Below, piece after piece: positions 8,120 to 16,045 of a stretch of DNA of 64,000 nt (within the stretch, counting starts at the first letter, position 1; each line of letters starts with the position of its first letter). Origin of the DNA: CBDHDJ01 sp965261645 (GTDB taxonomy: Bacteria; Pseudomonadota; Alphaproteobacteria; SHVV01); assembly GCA_965261645.1 (NCBI GenBank), contig CBDHDJ010000003.1, positions 248,001 to 312,000 of the forward strand, in the 5' to 3' direction. The notes beneath the pieces were generated by a model. That model had not been told where the DNA came from. It did not search any database and was given only the letters and a program-made list of their open reading frames with translations. Both the position numbers and the translations under genes were made by a program.

Positions 8120-8698
8120 ATGATGAATGTTCTCAAAATTTCCACCGCTGCCGCGTTGACCCTTTTGCTCGCCGCGTGCAGCACCTCGCAGCCCGTAGTG
8201 AGCTCGCTCCCCGATCTGAGCAACATCTACGGCCAGTACGCTGTCACCTACGCCACGCTGCACGGACCGTTTCCCACCGTGATCCACGGCAATCCGTTCG
8301 GGATCCCGAAAGCCGAGGCCGATGCGGCCATCATGAACTCGTTGCGCCTGCCGCGCTGGTTCACGCCGGCGGAGCTCGCGCAGCGTCCGACGAACGCGAA
8401 ACCCAAGGGCTATCGCCTCGTTTTCCTGTTCAACCCGGCCAATCCGATTCCCACGTCCAAGCAAGCGTGCGACAGCTTGGAAGACATCGAGATCGCACCA
8501 CACCCGACGCGGGTGCGTGCCGTATTCTGTGCGGGCAAACGGTCGCTTTCCAAGATCGATGGCTGGATGACGGCAACCAGCCCAGCGGACCCGGCGTTCC
8601 AGCCCTTCATGAACATGCTCGTCGCCTCGTTGCTGCCGGCGCGGAACATCAATCAGTTTGGCGGCAAGTGCAACAACCCTCCTGCCGGGGCATGTTAG
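8120..8698 (+). CDS. Uncharacterised lipoprotein, paralogue B
   Basis: A 192-residue predicted lipoprotein starting MMNVLKISTAAALTLLLAAC, a clear signal peptide with lipobox LLAAC. The mature domain shares ordered landmarks with the preceding gene: HGNPF against YGNPF, LVFLFNP against LVLIFNA, a central Cys, VRAVFCAGKRS against IRIEAAFCIGDRA, and SPADPAFQPFMNMLVASLLP against PADPAFRRSLDRLLTALLP. The C-terminus adds two more cysteines. The pair is therefore a tandem duplication of one family, separated by 138 bases. Function is unknown; location should be periplasmic face of a membrane. Confidence 0.8.
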   Translation: MMNVLKISTAAALTLLLAACSTSQPVVSSLPDLSNIYGQYAVTYATLHGPFPTVIHGNPFGIPKAEADAAIMNSLRLPRWFTPAELAQRPTNAKPKGYRLVFLFNPANPIPTSKQACDSLEDIEIAPHPTRVRAVFCAGKRSLSKIDGWMTATSPADPAFQPFMNMLVASLLPARNINQFGGKCNNPPAGAC

Positions 8699-8900
8699 CC
8701 ACGGGTTGAGCGGCGCGGCTCGAAGGGCCGGTCTTTTCGATCTGATCTCCTCGCCGGCGGAATCCACTGCCGCCGTGTCCAGCCCGGGCAGCTCTGAGCG
8801 GGGCAGGAATTCGTTGCGCCGGGCCGTTTGGGTTGCGAGGAACCACTCATCCGGGGAAACTGATGCGACGTTGATTGCCACGCGGGTCGAGGGGCTCGTC

Positions 8901-9143
8901 ATGCGGACCATCTTCACCATGGCGAAATGCGGGTTGGGCCAAGCCTATGGAGTGGCGGGCCATAGCAGCCAGTCGGTAGAGCAGGACTCTGAGGCGCATT
9001 CGATTTCGGGGCAATATGATCTCCTCATGAAATGCGAGCTGGGGGACGGCGCGGATTTCGGCCACTTCGTGAGCGATGAAATCCCGGCCATCTCCGGTAT
9101 CAAGGACACTTGCACCCTGATCGCCTTCAAGGCGTTCGCGTGA
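8901..9143 (+). CDS. Stand-alone Lrp/AsnC ligand-binding (RAM) domain protein
   Basis: An 80-residue protein corresponding to the C-terminal effector-binding domain of Lrp/AsnC regulators without the helix-turn-helix. Seen are MRTIFTMAKCGLGQAY, the central SISGQYDLLMKCEL and the closing IPAISGIKDTCTLIAFKAF. Such single-domain proteins bind amino acids or related ligands and assemble into rings, but their role in the cell is unclear. The ATG at 8901 fits the family start; the open frame from 8658 upstream has arbitrary composition. It lies 30 bases before the enoyl-CoA hydratase gene in the same direction and may be co-transcribed with it. Confidence 0.8.
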   Translation: MRTIFTMAKCGLGQAYGVAGHSSQSVEQDSEAHSISGQYDLLMKCELGDGADFGHFVSDEIPAISGIKDTCTLIAFKAFA

Positions 9144-9173
9144 TCGCCTAGCCCGCCCGATACGCCGAAAACC

Positions 9174-9959
9174 ATGCCATCAAGCACCCCTGACGATCTC
9201 TTGGTGACGACACCGCGGCCCCACGTCCGTTTGATCACGCTCAACCGGCCCGAGCGGCTGAACGCGCTGAGCGCCCGGTTGATCGGCGACATCGCGGCGG
9301 CGTTGACGGAGGCGGCCGCCGAGGAGGAGGTGCGCGCCTCTGTCATCACCGGCGGGGAAGCCGTGTTCGCGGCCGGTGCTGATCTCAAGGAAATGGCGGG
9401 GCGTGATCCGATCAGCGCCATCAGCGACGTGCGCGCCGCCCACTGGGAGGCCATCCGCCGTTTCCCCAAGCCCCTGATCGCCGCCGTCAACGGCTACGCG
9501 CTTGGCGGTGGCTGCGAGCTGGCGATGCACGCCGATATCATCCTGGCCGGCGATACCGCCCGATTCGGCCAGCCCGAGGTCAATGTCGGCATCATGCCGG
9601 GCGCCGGGGGCAGCCAGCGTTTGTCGCGCACCATCGGCAAATCGTTGGCGATGAAGATGATTCTCACCGGCGAAATGATCGACGCCGAGGCGGCCCTCGC
9701 GGCCGGCCTCGTCGCCGAAGTCATGCCCCACGAAGTGACGGTCGAGCGCGCGCTCGATCTGGCGGAGACCATCGCCGCCAAGCCGCCGGTGGCGGTGCGT
9801 CTCGCCAAGGAGGCGGTGCTCCGGTCCTACGACATGACGCTGGAGAACGGCATAGAGTTCGAACGCCGCGCCTTCGCCATCGTGCTCGGCACCGAGGACA
9901 AGAACGAAGGCGTCAACGCCTTTCTCGAGAAGCGCAAACCCGAGTTCAAGGGCCGTTAA
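9174..9959 (+). CDS. Enoyl-CoA hydratase (crotonase family, PaaF-like)
   Basis: A 261-residue crotonase-fold enzyme that adds water to 2-enoyl-CoA. The oxyanion-hole segments are FAAGADLKEM and YALGGGCELAMHADIILAG, with the catalytic glutamates in CELAMHAD and in the PEVNVGIMPGAGG segment. The C-terminus KNEGVNAFLEKRKPEFKGR is typical. The protein is close to 2,3-dehydroadipyl-CoA hydratases of phenylacetate degradation (PaaF), and a PaaG-like isomerase follows 53 bases downstream, which supports that reading. A role in general beta-oxidation cannot be excluded, because the other paa genes are not in this window. Confidence 0.88.
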   Translation: MPSSTPDDLLVTTPRPHVRLITLNRPERLNALSARLIGDIAAALTEAAAEEEVRASVITGGEAVFAAGADLKEMAGRDPISAISDVRAAHWEAIRRFPKPLIAAVNGYALGGGCELAMHADIILAGDTARFGQPEVNVGIMPGAGGSQRLSRTIGKSLAMKMILTGEMIDAEAALAAGLVAEVMPHEVTVERALDLAETIAAKPPVAVRLAKEAVLRSYDMTLENGIEFERRAFAIVLGTEDKNEGVNAFLEKRKPEFKGR

Positions 9960-10012
9960 GCAGCCCGCACGGCGGCATCTCGCGAAGCCGCAATTCCCGA
10001 AAGGACGCGACC

Positions 10013-10795
10013 ATGAGCTTCGAAACGATCCGCTTCGAGGTGGCCCATGGCGTCGCTGTGTTGACGCTGTCGCGGCCCGACGTGCTCAACAGCTTCAACG
10101 AGGCGATGCACGCCGAGATCCGCACCGCGCTGAAGACGGTGAGAGGCGATGATGGGGTCCGCGCGCTGCTGCTCACCGGCGAAGGCCGCGCCTTCTCGGC
10201 CGGCCAGGACCTGAGCAATCGGCCAAACGGCGGCAATTTCAGCATCTCCGATTCCCTCGAGCGCAACTATAATCGACTCGTCAAGTCCTTACGCCGCCTT
10301 GATATTCCAGTTGTTTGCGCGGTCAACGGTGTGGCCGCCGGCGCCGGCTGCAGCATCGCTCTGGCCTGCGACATCGTGCTTGCCGCCCGCTCGGCCGAGT
10401 TCATTCAGGCCTTTGTGCGCATCGGTTTGGTGCCCGATGCCGGCAGCACCTACGTCTTGCCGCGCTTGATCGGCCCCGCGCGGGCGTTGGGCTTCGCCAT
10501 GCTCGGCGACAAGCTGCCCGCGGAGACCGCCGCAGAATGGGGCCTGATCTGGAAATGCGTCGACGATGAGGAACTGATGGACGAGGGCCTGGCCTTGGCC
10601 AAGCGCTTGGCCCAACAACCGACCATGGCGCTCGCGCTTATGAAGCGGGCGTTCAACCAGAGCCTCGCCAACAGCCTCGGCCGGCAGCCCGACCTCGAGC
10701 GCGATCTCCAGGGCATCGCGCACCAGACCGAGGACTTCGCGGAAGGCGTGGCGGCGTTCCGCGAAAAGCGCCCGGCCGTCTTCAAGGGCCGGTAA
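10013..10795 (+). CDS. Enoyl-CoA hydratase/isomerase (PaaG-like)
   Basis: A 260-residue crotonase-fold enzyme resembling PaaG, the ring-1,2-epoxyphenylacetyl-CoA isomerase. It shows FSAGQDLSNR as first oxyanion segment, NGVAAGAGCSIALACDIVLAA as second, and FVRIGLVPDAGSTYVLPRLIG carrying the conserved Asp used by isomerases, in place of the glutamate typical of hydratases. A Shine-Dalgarno-like AAAGGA precedes the ATG at 10013. It forms a two-gene unit with the preceding hydratase. The C-terminal EGVAAFREKRPAVFKGR is complete. The stop lies 60 bases from the 3' end of a convergent cyclase pseudogene. Confidence 0.87.
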   Translation: MSFETIRFEVAHGVAVLTLSRPDVLNSFNEAMHAEIRTALKTVRGDDGVRALLLTGEGRAFSAGQDLSNRPNGGNFSISDSLERNYNRLVKSLRRLDIPVVCAVNGVAAGAGCSIALACDIVLAARSAEFIQAFVRIGLVPDAGSTYVLPRLIGPARALGFAMLGDKLPAETAAEWGLIWKCVDDEELMDEGLALAKRLAQQPTMALALMKRAFNQSLANSLGRQPDLERDLQGIAHQTEDFAEGVAAFREKRPAVFKGR

Positions 10796-10933
10796 TTATT
10801 CCGCTGCTCAAGCTGTGGCCGTGACCATCGAGCACCTGCATCGGGCTGCCGCGCCCTAGGCTTGATCGGCTTCAAGCATCCATGTGCTGAGCTCTCCTTT
10901 GCCCCGAATGTCAACAAGATGGGGACCCTCTAA

Positions 10934-12377
10934 CAGCCCGTTGATTAAGTGGCTTTTTCCGGCTCTCACTCCCAGATGAGGAATGCGGCGGCGAAAGCCG
11001 TCTGGCCGCTTTGCGAGCCCCCCCGTGCCACCAGCATGGCCCCGGTGGGCGTGAGCAGAACGAAAATACCGCCATATCCGCCCGCCACGGCCTCCCGCGG
11101 GGTGCCGGCGCCGATGAGCTGGCGCATCAGTAACGATAGATTGTGGCCGGCGACGTGGAGCAGGTATCGCTTGTGCACATTCTCTCGCCCGCGCAGCCAG
11201 GTTCGTCGCATGCCGCCACGATCGAGGTTGTGGGCAAAGCAGCGCTCGACGATCTCGGCGCGCAGCTTGAAGGCCTCGCGGGCGACCCCGGACTTGAGCC
11301 GCGCACGGTTATTGGTGACCGCGCGCCGCGCCGCCTCATCACCGTGCCAGCGCGAAAAGCCGGTCTGCTTGGGCGCCGCGATCCGGGTCTTCCAGGGACT
11401 GTCGTTCAGAGCCCTCAAGACCGCCCGTGAGTGATAACCTTTGTCGGCGACGCATTCGGCCGGGTCCTCCGATGTCGGTGCCGCATCCACCGCCTCGAGG
11501 TTTGCCTCGGCCTTCGCCAGGGTCTTGGAAAGCGTCGTGGTGTCGCCCTCATCGGCCGGGTGCAGCTCGGCCGCCACCACCGCGCCGGTGTCCAGATCCA
11601 CCGCGTGCTCGGGCTTGTAGGCCAGATGCGTCGTGCCGTCCTTCATCTTGGTGATCTTGGCCTCGGGGTCGCTCTTCGAAACCCAATCCGTGTTGGAAAG
11701 CTTCTTGCCCTTGCGCTTCCGGTCCAGACGCGCCAGGTCCTCGGCCGTGGGTGTCTCGACCCCGCTTTCCCGGGCCAGGCGCTCCAGCATCTCCCGGTAG
11801 CCTTCGCCGTTGTCGCGCCGCACGATGTTCCGCAGCGCCGCGTTGGCCTCCATGGTCGAGGCATCGACGCCGATGCGCTCGCCCTTGATCAGCCCCGCCT
11901 CGGCGATCAGCACCAGAACCCAGTCGAAGACCGCCGCGTGGACTTCATGGGGCAGGCGCGTGCGGCTCCGTGACAGCCAGGAATGGTCCGGTACCCGATC
12001 ACGGCTCCCCAGTCGCAGGAACGCCCGCAGCGAAAGCGAGTCCGAGCAGCGCCACTCCAGACCGCGCTCGCTGTCGATGCCCTCAAAGTAGCCCACCAGG
12101 TGCATCCGGAAATAGCGCCCGGGCGGCACCGAGGGCGCGCCCATCCGGACCGCGTAATAAGGCCGGCAGCTCGCCTCGGCAAAGGCGTCGAAGCCGCCCT
12201 CGATCAGCACCGACTGCAAGCGGTCATAAAACACATGACCCGGAGAGCGCGGCATCTCCGACCAGCTCACCATCAGGTCCCCCTGACCATCCTTCTGCCG
12301 TCCCATCGCCATCGGCAAATCCCCCTGCAAATCAGGGAACCAGAGAATCAGACGGCGCCGACTTAATCAACGGGCTG
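10934..12377 (-). mobile_element. ISa copy 1 (IS5/IS1182-like), inserted in the cyclase gene
   Basis: A 1444-bp element bounded by perfect 17-bp inverted repeats CAGCCCGTTGATTAAGT and flanked by the 4-bp duplication CTAA (10930-10933 and 12378-12381). The transposase frame is intact. Three more copies lie at 24229, 52515 and 62210. YTAR-type 4-bp targets and the DUF772 plus DDE transposase place it in the broad IS5/IS1182 group; the exact family needs a database. Confidence 0.95.
10966..12312 (-). CDS. ISa transposase, intact
   Basis: DDE transposase of about 448 residues. The N-terminal DUF772-like part (PRSPGHVFYDRLQSVL ... SLRAFLRLGSRDRVPDHSWLSR) is followed by the catalytic core: Asp in ERIGVDASTMEAN, Asp in ECVADKGYHSRAVL, and Glu in the AEIVERCFAHNLDRGGMRRTWLRG region. 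A KITKMKDGTTHLAYKPEHAVDLDTG segment precedes the second Asp, as in IS1182-type enzymes. The ATG at 12312 has an AGGGGG ribosome site; the frame continues six codons upstream from a TTG. The protein matches the copy at 62275 almost residue for residue. Confidence 0.93.
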   Translation of the reverse strand: MAMGRQKDGQGDLMVSWSEMPRSPGHVFYDRLQSVLIEGGFDAFAEASCRPYYAVRMGAPSVPPGRYFRMHLVGYFEGIDSERGLEWRCSDSLSLRAFLRLGSRDRVPDHSWLSRSRTRLPHEVHAAVFDWVLVLIAEAGLIKGERIGVDASTMEANAALRNIVRRDNGEGYREMLERLARESGVETPTAEDLARLDRKRKGKKLSNTDWVSKSDPEAKITKMKDGTTHLAYKPEHAVDLDTGAVVAAELHPADEGDTTTLSKTLAKAEANLEAVDAAPTSEDPAECVADKGYHSRAVLRALNDSPWKTRIAAPKQTGFSRWHGDEAARRAVTNNRARLKSGVAREAFKLRAEIVERCFAHNLDRGGMRRTWLRGRENVHKRYLLHVAGHNLSLLMRQLIGAGTPREAVAGGYGGIFVLLTPTGAMLVARGGSQSGQTAFAAAFLIWE

Positions 12378-13708
12378 CTAAGAGCGTAGCCTCCTCTCAG
12401 GAGCCGTTTGGTGGCGTCGGATAGAAGAATGCTGCCCGGCGGGCATTGGCCCTCCAGGCGACTGGCGGTGTTTACGGTATCGCCCCAAAGGTCATAGGAA
12501 AACTTGGTCCTCCCGATGACACCGGCCACCGCGGGCCCGGAGTGAATGCCGATGCGGAGCTCCAAGCCGGGCCACACCTCAGTCGCCAATACCTTGGCAT
12601 CGGCCAGGATATCGAGCGCCATGCGAACCACGCGGTCGGCGTGATCTGACTGAAGCTCGGGCGCCCCGCCGACCAGCATGTAGGCATCGCCGATCGTCTT
12701 GATTTTTTCGAGGCCATGCTCTTGCGTCCGGGCGTCGAAGTCCGAGAAGACGCTATTGAGGCGTGCCACAACGTTTTCCGCCTGCATCGCCGTGGTCTGA
12801 GCGGTGAAGCCAACGACGTCGGCGAACAGCACCGTCACGCTCTCGAAGCGATCGGCGATGACGCGTTCCGCCGTGTCGTCGGATTCTTCGAGTTGGCGAG
12901 CGATCGCCACTGGCAGGATGGCAAAGAGCAGGCGTTCGGCGCGGTCGCGGGCCGCCTGGAGGTCGGCCTCGGCCTGGACAACAAGTTGACGGTAGAGGAG
13001 CGGCGACAGCAGGGCGAGGGCTATCGCCCCGACGATGCTGGTAACCAATATTCCGTCCAGCACCGCATCGCCATACGGTGTAATCAACCCCTCATCGAGG
13101 GCCAACTCGATATAGGTGAACAGACCCACCGACAGGACGGCGATCCCAATGGGCACCGGCCAGTGGGCCCGGCGGGTCATCAGGGCGGTGAGCCCGGCGA
13201 TCGGGACCATGTAGAGTTGGAAGCCGGCCTACGGTCCGAGAAATGCCGCTGCGATCATGAGGTTTACGCAGGCGCCTGCCCCGATCAGCGACGCCGTCCA
13301 TGCCGTGCTGAGTACGCGGTTGAGTAGGATGATCAGACCGTAAAAGGCGATGAAGCCCGTAACGATGAGAATCAAGAGCGTGAGGGTGGAATCGCCGGTG
13401 GCAAGATAGGTGGCGATATAGAACGCATCAAAGCCCGCACCGACGACAACGCCAAACAACGCGGTCCCATTAACCGTGCGGACGCGGCGCGCCTCCGCTG
13501 CCTCCTTCCCGTTCGTTCCGACATCAACCAGTCTCGTATCGTCGATACAAGTCCCGCGCGCATGACGGCCTCCTTATGAGTACAGGCGTGATTGTAACGG
13601 TCCCCGACGCAGTCTCCAGCCCGCCAGAACCCGCATGCAGGGTGAGACTAGCCGCCCCTGGTTCAACAGCTTAGGGGTCTGGACCGGGTTTGCGGCGCTC
13701 GACCCTGG

Positions 13709-13732
13709 GTCCGCTCATGGCTACAAGCGGAC
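13709..13732. repeat. REP-like palindrome GTCCGCT-N10-AGCGGAC
   Basis: A perfect 7-bp stem with a 10-base loop, in the gap between the cyclase pseudogene and the TfoX-N genes. An identical stem with the same loop length but different loop sequence is at 60539, and a 6-bp version is at 60585. Similar short palindromes are dispersed in many alphaproteobacterial genomes. Confidence 0.5.
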
Positions 13733-13782
13733 ATGGGAAGGCAAGTTTCAACACCTCCCGCGGCCTCAAATGAGTACACGAC

Positions 13783-14148
13783 CTAGGGGCGGCGGCGCCC
13801 TCCCCGCCTTCCCCTGGACCGGCCCGATTTGGCGCGCGCGGCGGCCGCCAGCGCCCGGCTCGCCCACACCAATACTTCGTCGGTGTCCTCGAGGATCTCG
13901 GGCGGCACCTCGTAGTAGGAATTGGTCACCGTTCCGCGCGGCGTGTAGAGCAAGGGCTCCATGCCGGCGGCCTGATAGTCGGGCCGGTTTTCGTCATCGA
14001 CCTTGAAATAGACCCGGTCCTCGAACAGGAAGCCCATCATGACGCCGTCGCAGAACACGCCGACGCCGCCGAACATGTTGCGGGCGGACGCGCCTGCGGG
14101 CGCGAGCTGATCGACGACAAACTCACGCAACTCGGGACTGATGGACAT
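13783..14148 (-). CDS. TfoX N-terminal domain protein
   Basis: A 121-residue stand-alone TfoX-N protein. MSISPELREFVVDQLAPAGASARNMFGGVGVFCDGVMMGFLFEDRVYFKVDDENRPDY is laid out as in the family, with the MFGG turn and the YFKVD strand, and a basic Arg/Gly tail that may contact nucleic acid. It is a tandem paralogue of the next gene on the same strand, 23 bases away, which it follows in transcription. The function of such proteins without the C-terminal TfoX domain is unknown. Confidence 0.85.
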   Translation of the reverse strand: MSISPELREFVVDQLAPAGASARNMFGGVGVFCDGVMMGFLFEDRVYFKVDDENRPDYQAAGMEPLLYTPRGTVTNSYYEVPPEILEDTDEVLVWASRALAAAARAKSGRSRGRRGGRRRP

Positions 14149-14171
14149 GGGTTGGGAACCCCGGAATTCCG

Positions 14172-14549
14172 TCAGACTTTCTGCGCGGATCTCGTTTTCT
14201 TCGCGCGCTTGTGCTTGCCGTCTTTCGCCGCGCGGGTGACGGCCAAGGCCTTTTGCGCCCAGACGAGAATTTCCTCGCGATCCTCCATAACCTCGCTAGG
14301 CACCTCGTGATAGGACATGGCGATGGTGCGGTGCCCCTCGCGCCCGTAGACGAACGAACCCGTGCCCGCATCCTCGTAATCCGCGCGGTTCGCATCGCCG
14401 GTCTTGAAATAGAGCACATCATCGGCGATCAGGCCGAACATGACGCCGTCACGGAACAGGCCGAACCCGCCGAACATCGAGCGCGCCGCCGCACCCATCG
14501 GCTCCAGCAGCTCCAGCGCGTAATCCCGCATCACCGTGCCCGGCGCCAT
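14172..14549 (-). CDS. TfoX N-terminal domain protein
   Basis: A 125-residue TfoX-N protein: RDYALELLEPMGAAARSMFGGFGLFRDGVMFGLIADDVLYFKTGDANRADYEDAG and a lysine/arginine-rich tail (KHKRAKKTRSAQKV). The ATG at 14549 was preferred over the longer frame to 14618 because GGAGAGG lies nine bases before it and the family starts here. It is the first gene of a tandem pair with the TfoX-N gene at 13783. It is divergent from the CpdA-like phosphodiesterase gene, with an 80-base gap between start codons. Confidence 0.85.
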   Translation of the reverse strand: MAPGTVMRDYALELLEPMGAAARSMFGGFGLFRDGVMFGLIADDVLYFKTGDANRADYEDAGTGSFVYGREGHRTIAMSYHEVPSEVMEDREEILVWAQKALAVTRAAKDGKHKRAKKTRSAQKV

Positions 14550-14629
14550 GGCGTGCCTCTCCATTCTCAAGCGAGCTAAACATCGCCGATCGATGGTACA
14601 TTTCCATCCGAGCGGCAACGGTCCCGACC

Positions 14630-15448
14630 ATGATTATCGGCCATATTACGGATTTTCACATCGCCGAGCCGGGCGATCCCTTCGATGTCCGTTACGCGCC
14701 GGCCCAGTACCTCGAACGCGCAGTGGCCCACATCCTCGCCTTGGCCAAGCGGCCCGATGTGATCCTGGCCACCGGCGATCTGACCGAAACCGCAACAGCG
14801 GGGGCGTATACGCGCCTGCGCGAGCTCCTCGCGCCGCTGGAGGTGCCGGTTTACCTCCTGCCGGGCAACCATGACGACCGGGATAACCTCCGCGCCGCCT
14901 TCCCCGATCACGCGTACCTGCCCGAAGAGGGCTTCATCCAATACGTCATCGAGGACTACCCGGTACGGCTGGTCGCGCTCGATACGGTGATCGCGGGCGA
15001 GATCGGCGGCGAGCTCTGCGCCGAGCGACTCGCCTGGCTCGAGGCCTGCCTCGCCCAAGCACCGGAGCGCCCGACGCTGATTCTCATGCATCATCCTCCG
15101 TTTATCACCGGAATCGAGGGGATGGACCGCAACCGGGATCAGATGGGGCTGATCGGGGCGGACGCCCTCGGCGCCGTCATTGCCCGCCACCCCCAGGTGG
15201 AGCGCATCGTTTGCGGCCATCTGCACCGGCCCATCGAGAGCCGCTGGTATGGCACGCTCGCACGCACCGCCTCGAGCACGGTGCATCAGTTCGCCCTCAA
15301 TCTGGCCGCCGGAGGCCTCACAAGGGTGCTCGAGCCGGCGGCCGTCGACCTCCACGTCTGGCTGCCCGGCCAAGGGCTGGTGAGCCACACGAGCTATATC
15401 GGTGATTTTCCGCTGGCGGACCGATCGGCGGAGAGGGAAGAATCCTAG
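14630..15448 (+). CDS. CpdA-like metallophosphoesterase
   Basis: A 272-residue calcineurin-fold phosphoesterase, likely a 3',5'-cyclic nucleotide phosphodiesterase of the CpdA type. All five metal-binding blocks are present in order: DFH (HITDFHIAE, near residue 8), GDLTE, GNHDD, the paired His of LMHHPPF, and GHLHRP. The dinuclear site is complete. Class III phosphodiesterases hydrolyse cAMP, which is of note because a nucleotide cyclase pseudogene lies 1 kb away; the link is only positional. Some relatives act on phospholipid head groups or other phosphodiesters, so the substrate is inferred. It is convergent with iscX. Confidence 0.85.
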   Translation: MIIGHITDFHIAEPGDPFDVRYAPAQYLERAVAHILALAKRPDVILATGDLTETATAGAYTRLRELLAPLEVPVYLLPGNHDDRDNLRAAFPDHAYLPEEGFIQYVIEDYPVRLVALDTVIAGEIGGELCAERLAWLEACLAQAPERPTLILMHHPPFITGIEGMDRNRDQMGLIGADALGAVIARHPQVERIVCGHLHRPIESRWYGTLARTASSTVHQFALNLAAGGLTRVLEPAAVDLHVWLPGQGLVSHTSYIGDFPLADRSAEREES

Positions 15449-15478
15449 GCGAGGGGCGGTTGTCGCCGCGGGCTTGGC

Positions 15479-15679
15479 CTAGTCCCGTTCCTCGATCCAG
15501 GCCATCTGGATCGCCTCGAGGATCGCCTCGTTGGAGTGCTCGGGCGAATCCTCGAAATCCGGGAGCGCACAGACCCACGCGTGCAGGTCGGTGAAACGCA
15601 GGTTCACCACGTCAACGTCGGGATGGCGCTCCTCGAGCTCGATTACGATGTCGTAGGTATCGATCCATTTGAGGCCCAT
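15479..15679 (-). CDS. iscX: IscX Fe-S cluster assembly accessory protein
   Basis: A 66-residue acidic protein, the exact size of IscX/YfhJ. KWIDTYDIVIELEERHPDVDVVNLRFTDLHAWVCALPDFEDSP shows the family layout: a small winged-helix-like fold that binds IscS and iron and modulates the rate of cluster assembly. It is the last gene of the isc operon, 21 bases after fdx, a position typical for it. The stop lies 30 bases from the convergent phosphodiesterase. Confidence 0.95.
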   Translation of the reverse strand: MGLKWIDTYDIVIELEERHPDVDVVNLRFTDLHAWVCALPDFEDSPEHSNEAILEAIQMAWIEERD

Positions 15680-15700
15680 TGCGCGGCCCTCCGTCCCTGC

Positions 15701-16039
15701 TCAAGCGCTTTTGACCATCATGTTGCGCGTCGCCGCCGGCAGCGTGACCTCGAGTCCATCCAACTCGTCGCACATGATGATCTGACAGCCGAGCCGCGAG
15801 GTGTGCGTGAGGCCGAAGGCGAGATCGAGCATGTCCTCTTCGTCTTCGCTGGCTTCGGGAAGCTGGTCGTAATAGCCATCGCTGACGATGACATGGCAGG
15901 TCGAACAGGCGAGCGAGCCTTCGCACGCGCCTTCGAGATCGATGTCGTTGCGGTGCGCGATCTCGAGCAGCGAAAGGCCGTTCGGCGCCTCGATCTCGAT
16001 ACGCTGGCCGCCGGGCGTGATAAACGTGACGCGCGCCAT
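15701..16039 (-). CDS. fdx: ISC-type [2Fe-2S] ferredoxin
   Basis: A 112-residue adrenodoxin-like ferredoxin that supplies electrons for sulfur reduction or cluster coupling on IscU. Cluster ligands are the cysteines of GACEGSLACSTCHVIV (CX5CX2C) and the downstream LGCQIIM. The acidic EASEDEEDMLDLA helix is the usual contact with IscS. It lies six bases after hscA, so is translationally close-coupled in the operon. Confidence 0.95.
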   Translation of the reverse strand: MARVTFITPGGQRIEIEAPNGLSLLEIAHRNDIDLEGACEGSLACSTCHVIVSDGYYDQLPEASEDEEDMLDLAFGLTHTSRLGCQIIMCDELDGLEVTLPAATRNMMVKSA

Positions 16040-16045
16040 CGCGGC

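Larger units (their letters stand above)
10856..13563 (-). pseudogene. Membrane adenylate/guanylate cyclase, multiply disrupted
   Basis: Remains of a class III nucleotide cyclase with an N-terminal multi-helix membrane domain and a C-terminal catalytic domain (FESVTVLFADVVGFTAQT, KTIGDAYMLVGG, GIHSGPAVAGVIG, YDLWGDTVNTASRLE). At least three lesions are visible. The well-placed start at 13563 (AAGGAGG five bases before it) is one frame away from the membrane helices. An in-frame TAG at 13229-13231 interrupts ...AAFLGP and AGFQLYMVPIAG. ISa copy 1 interrupts the end of the catalytic domain; the last codons (VDIRGKGELSTWMLEADQA) lie beyond it at 10856-10933, and are out of frame even after removing one target duplication. 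The gene is dead. Confidence 0.88.
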
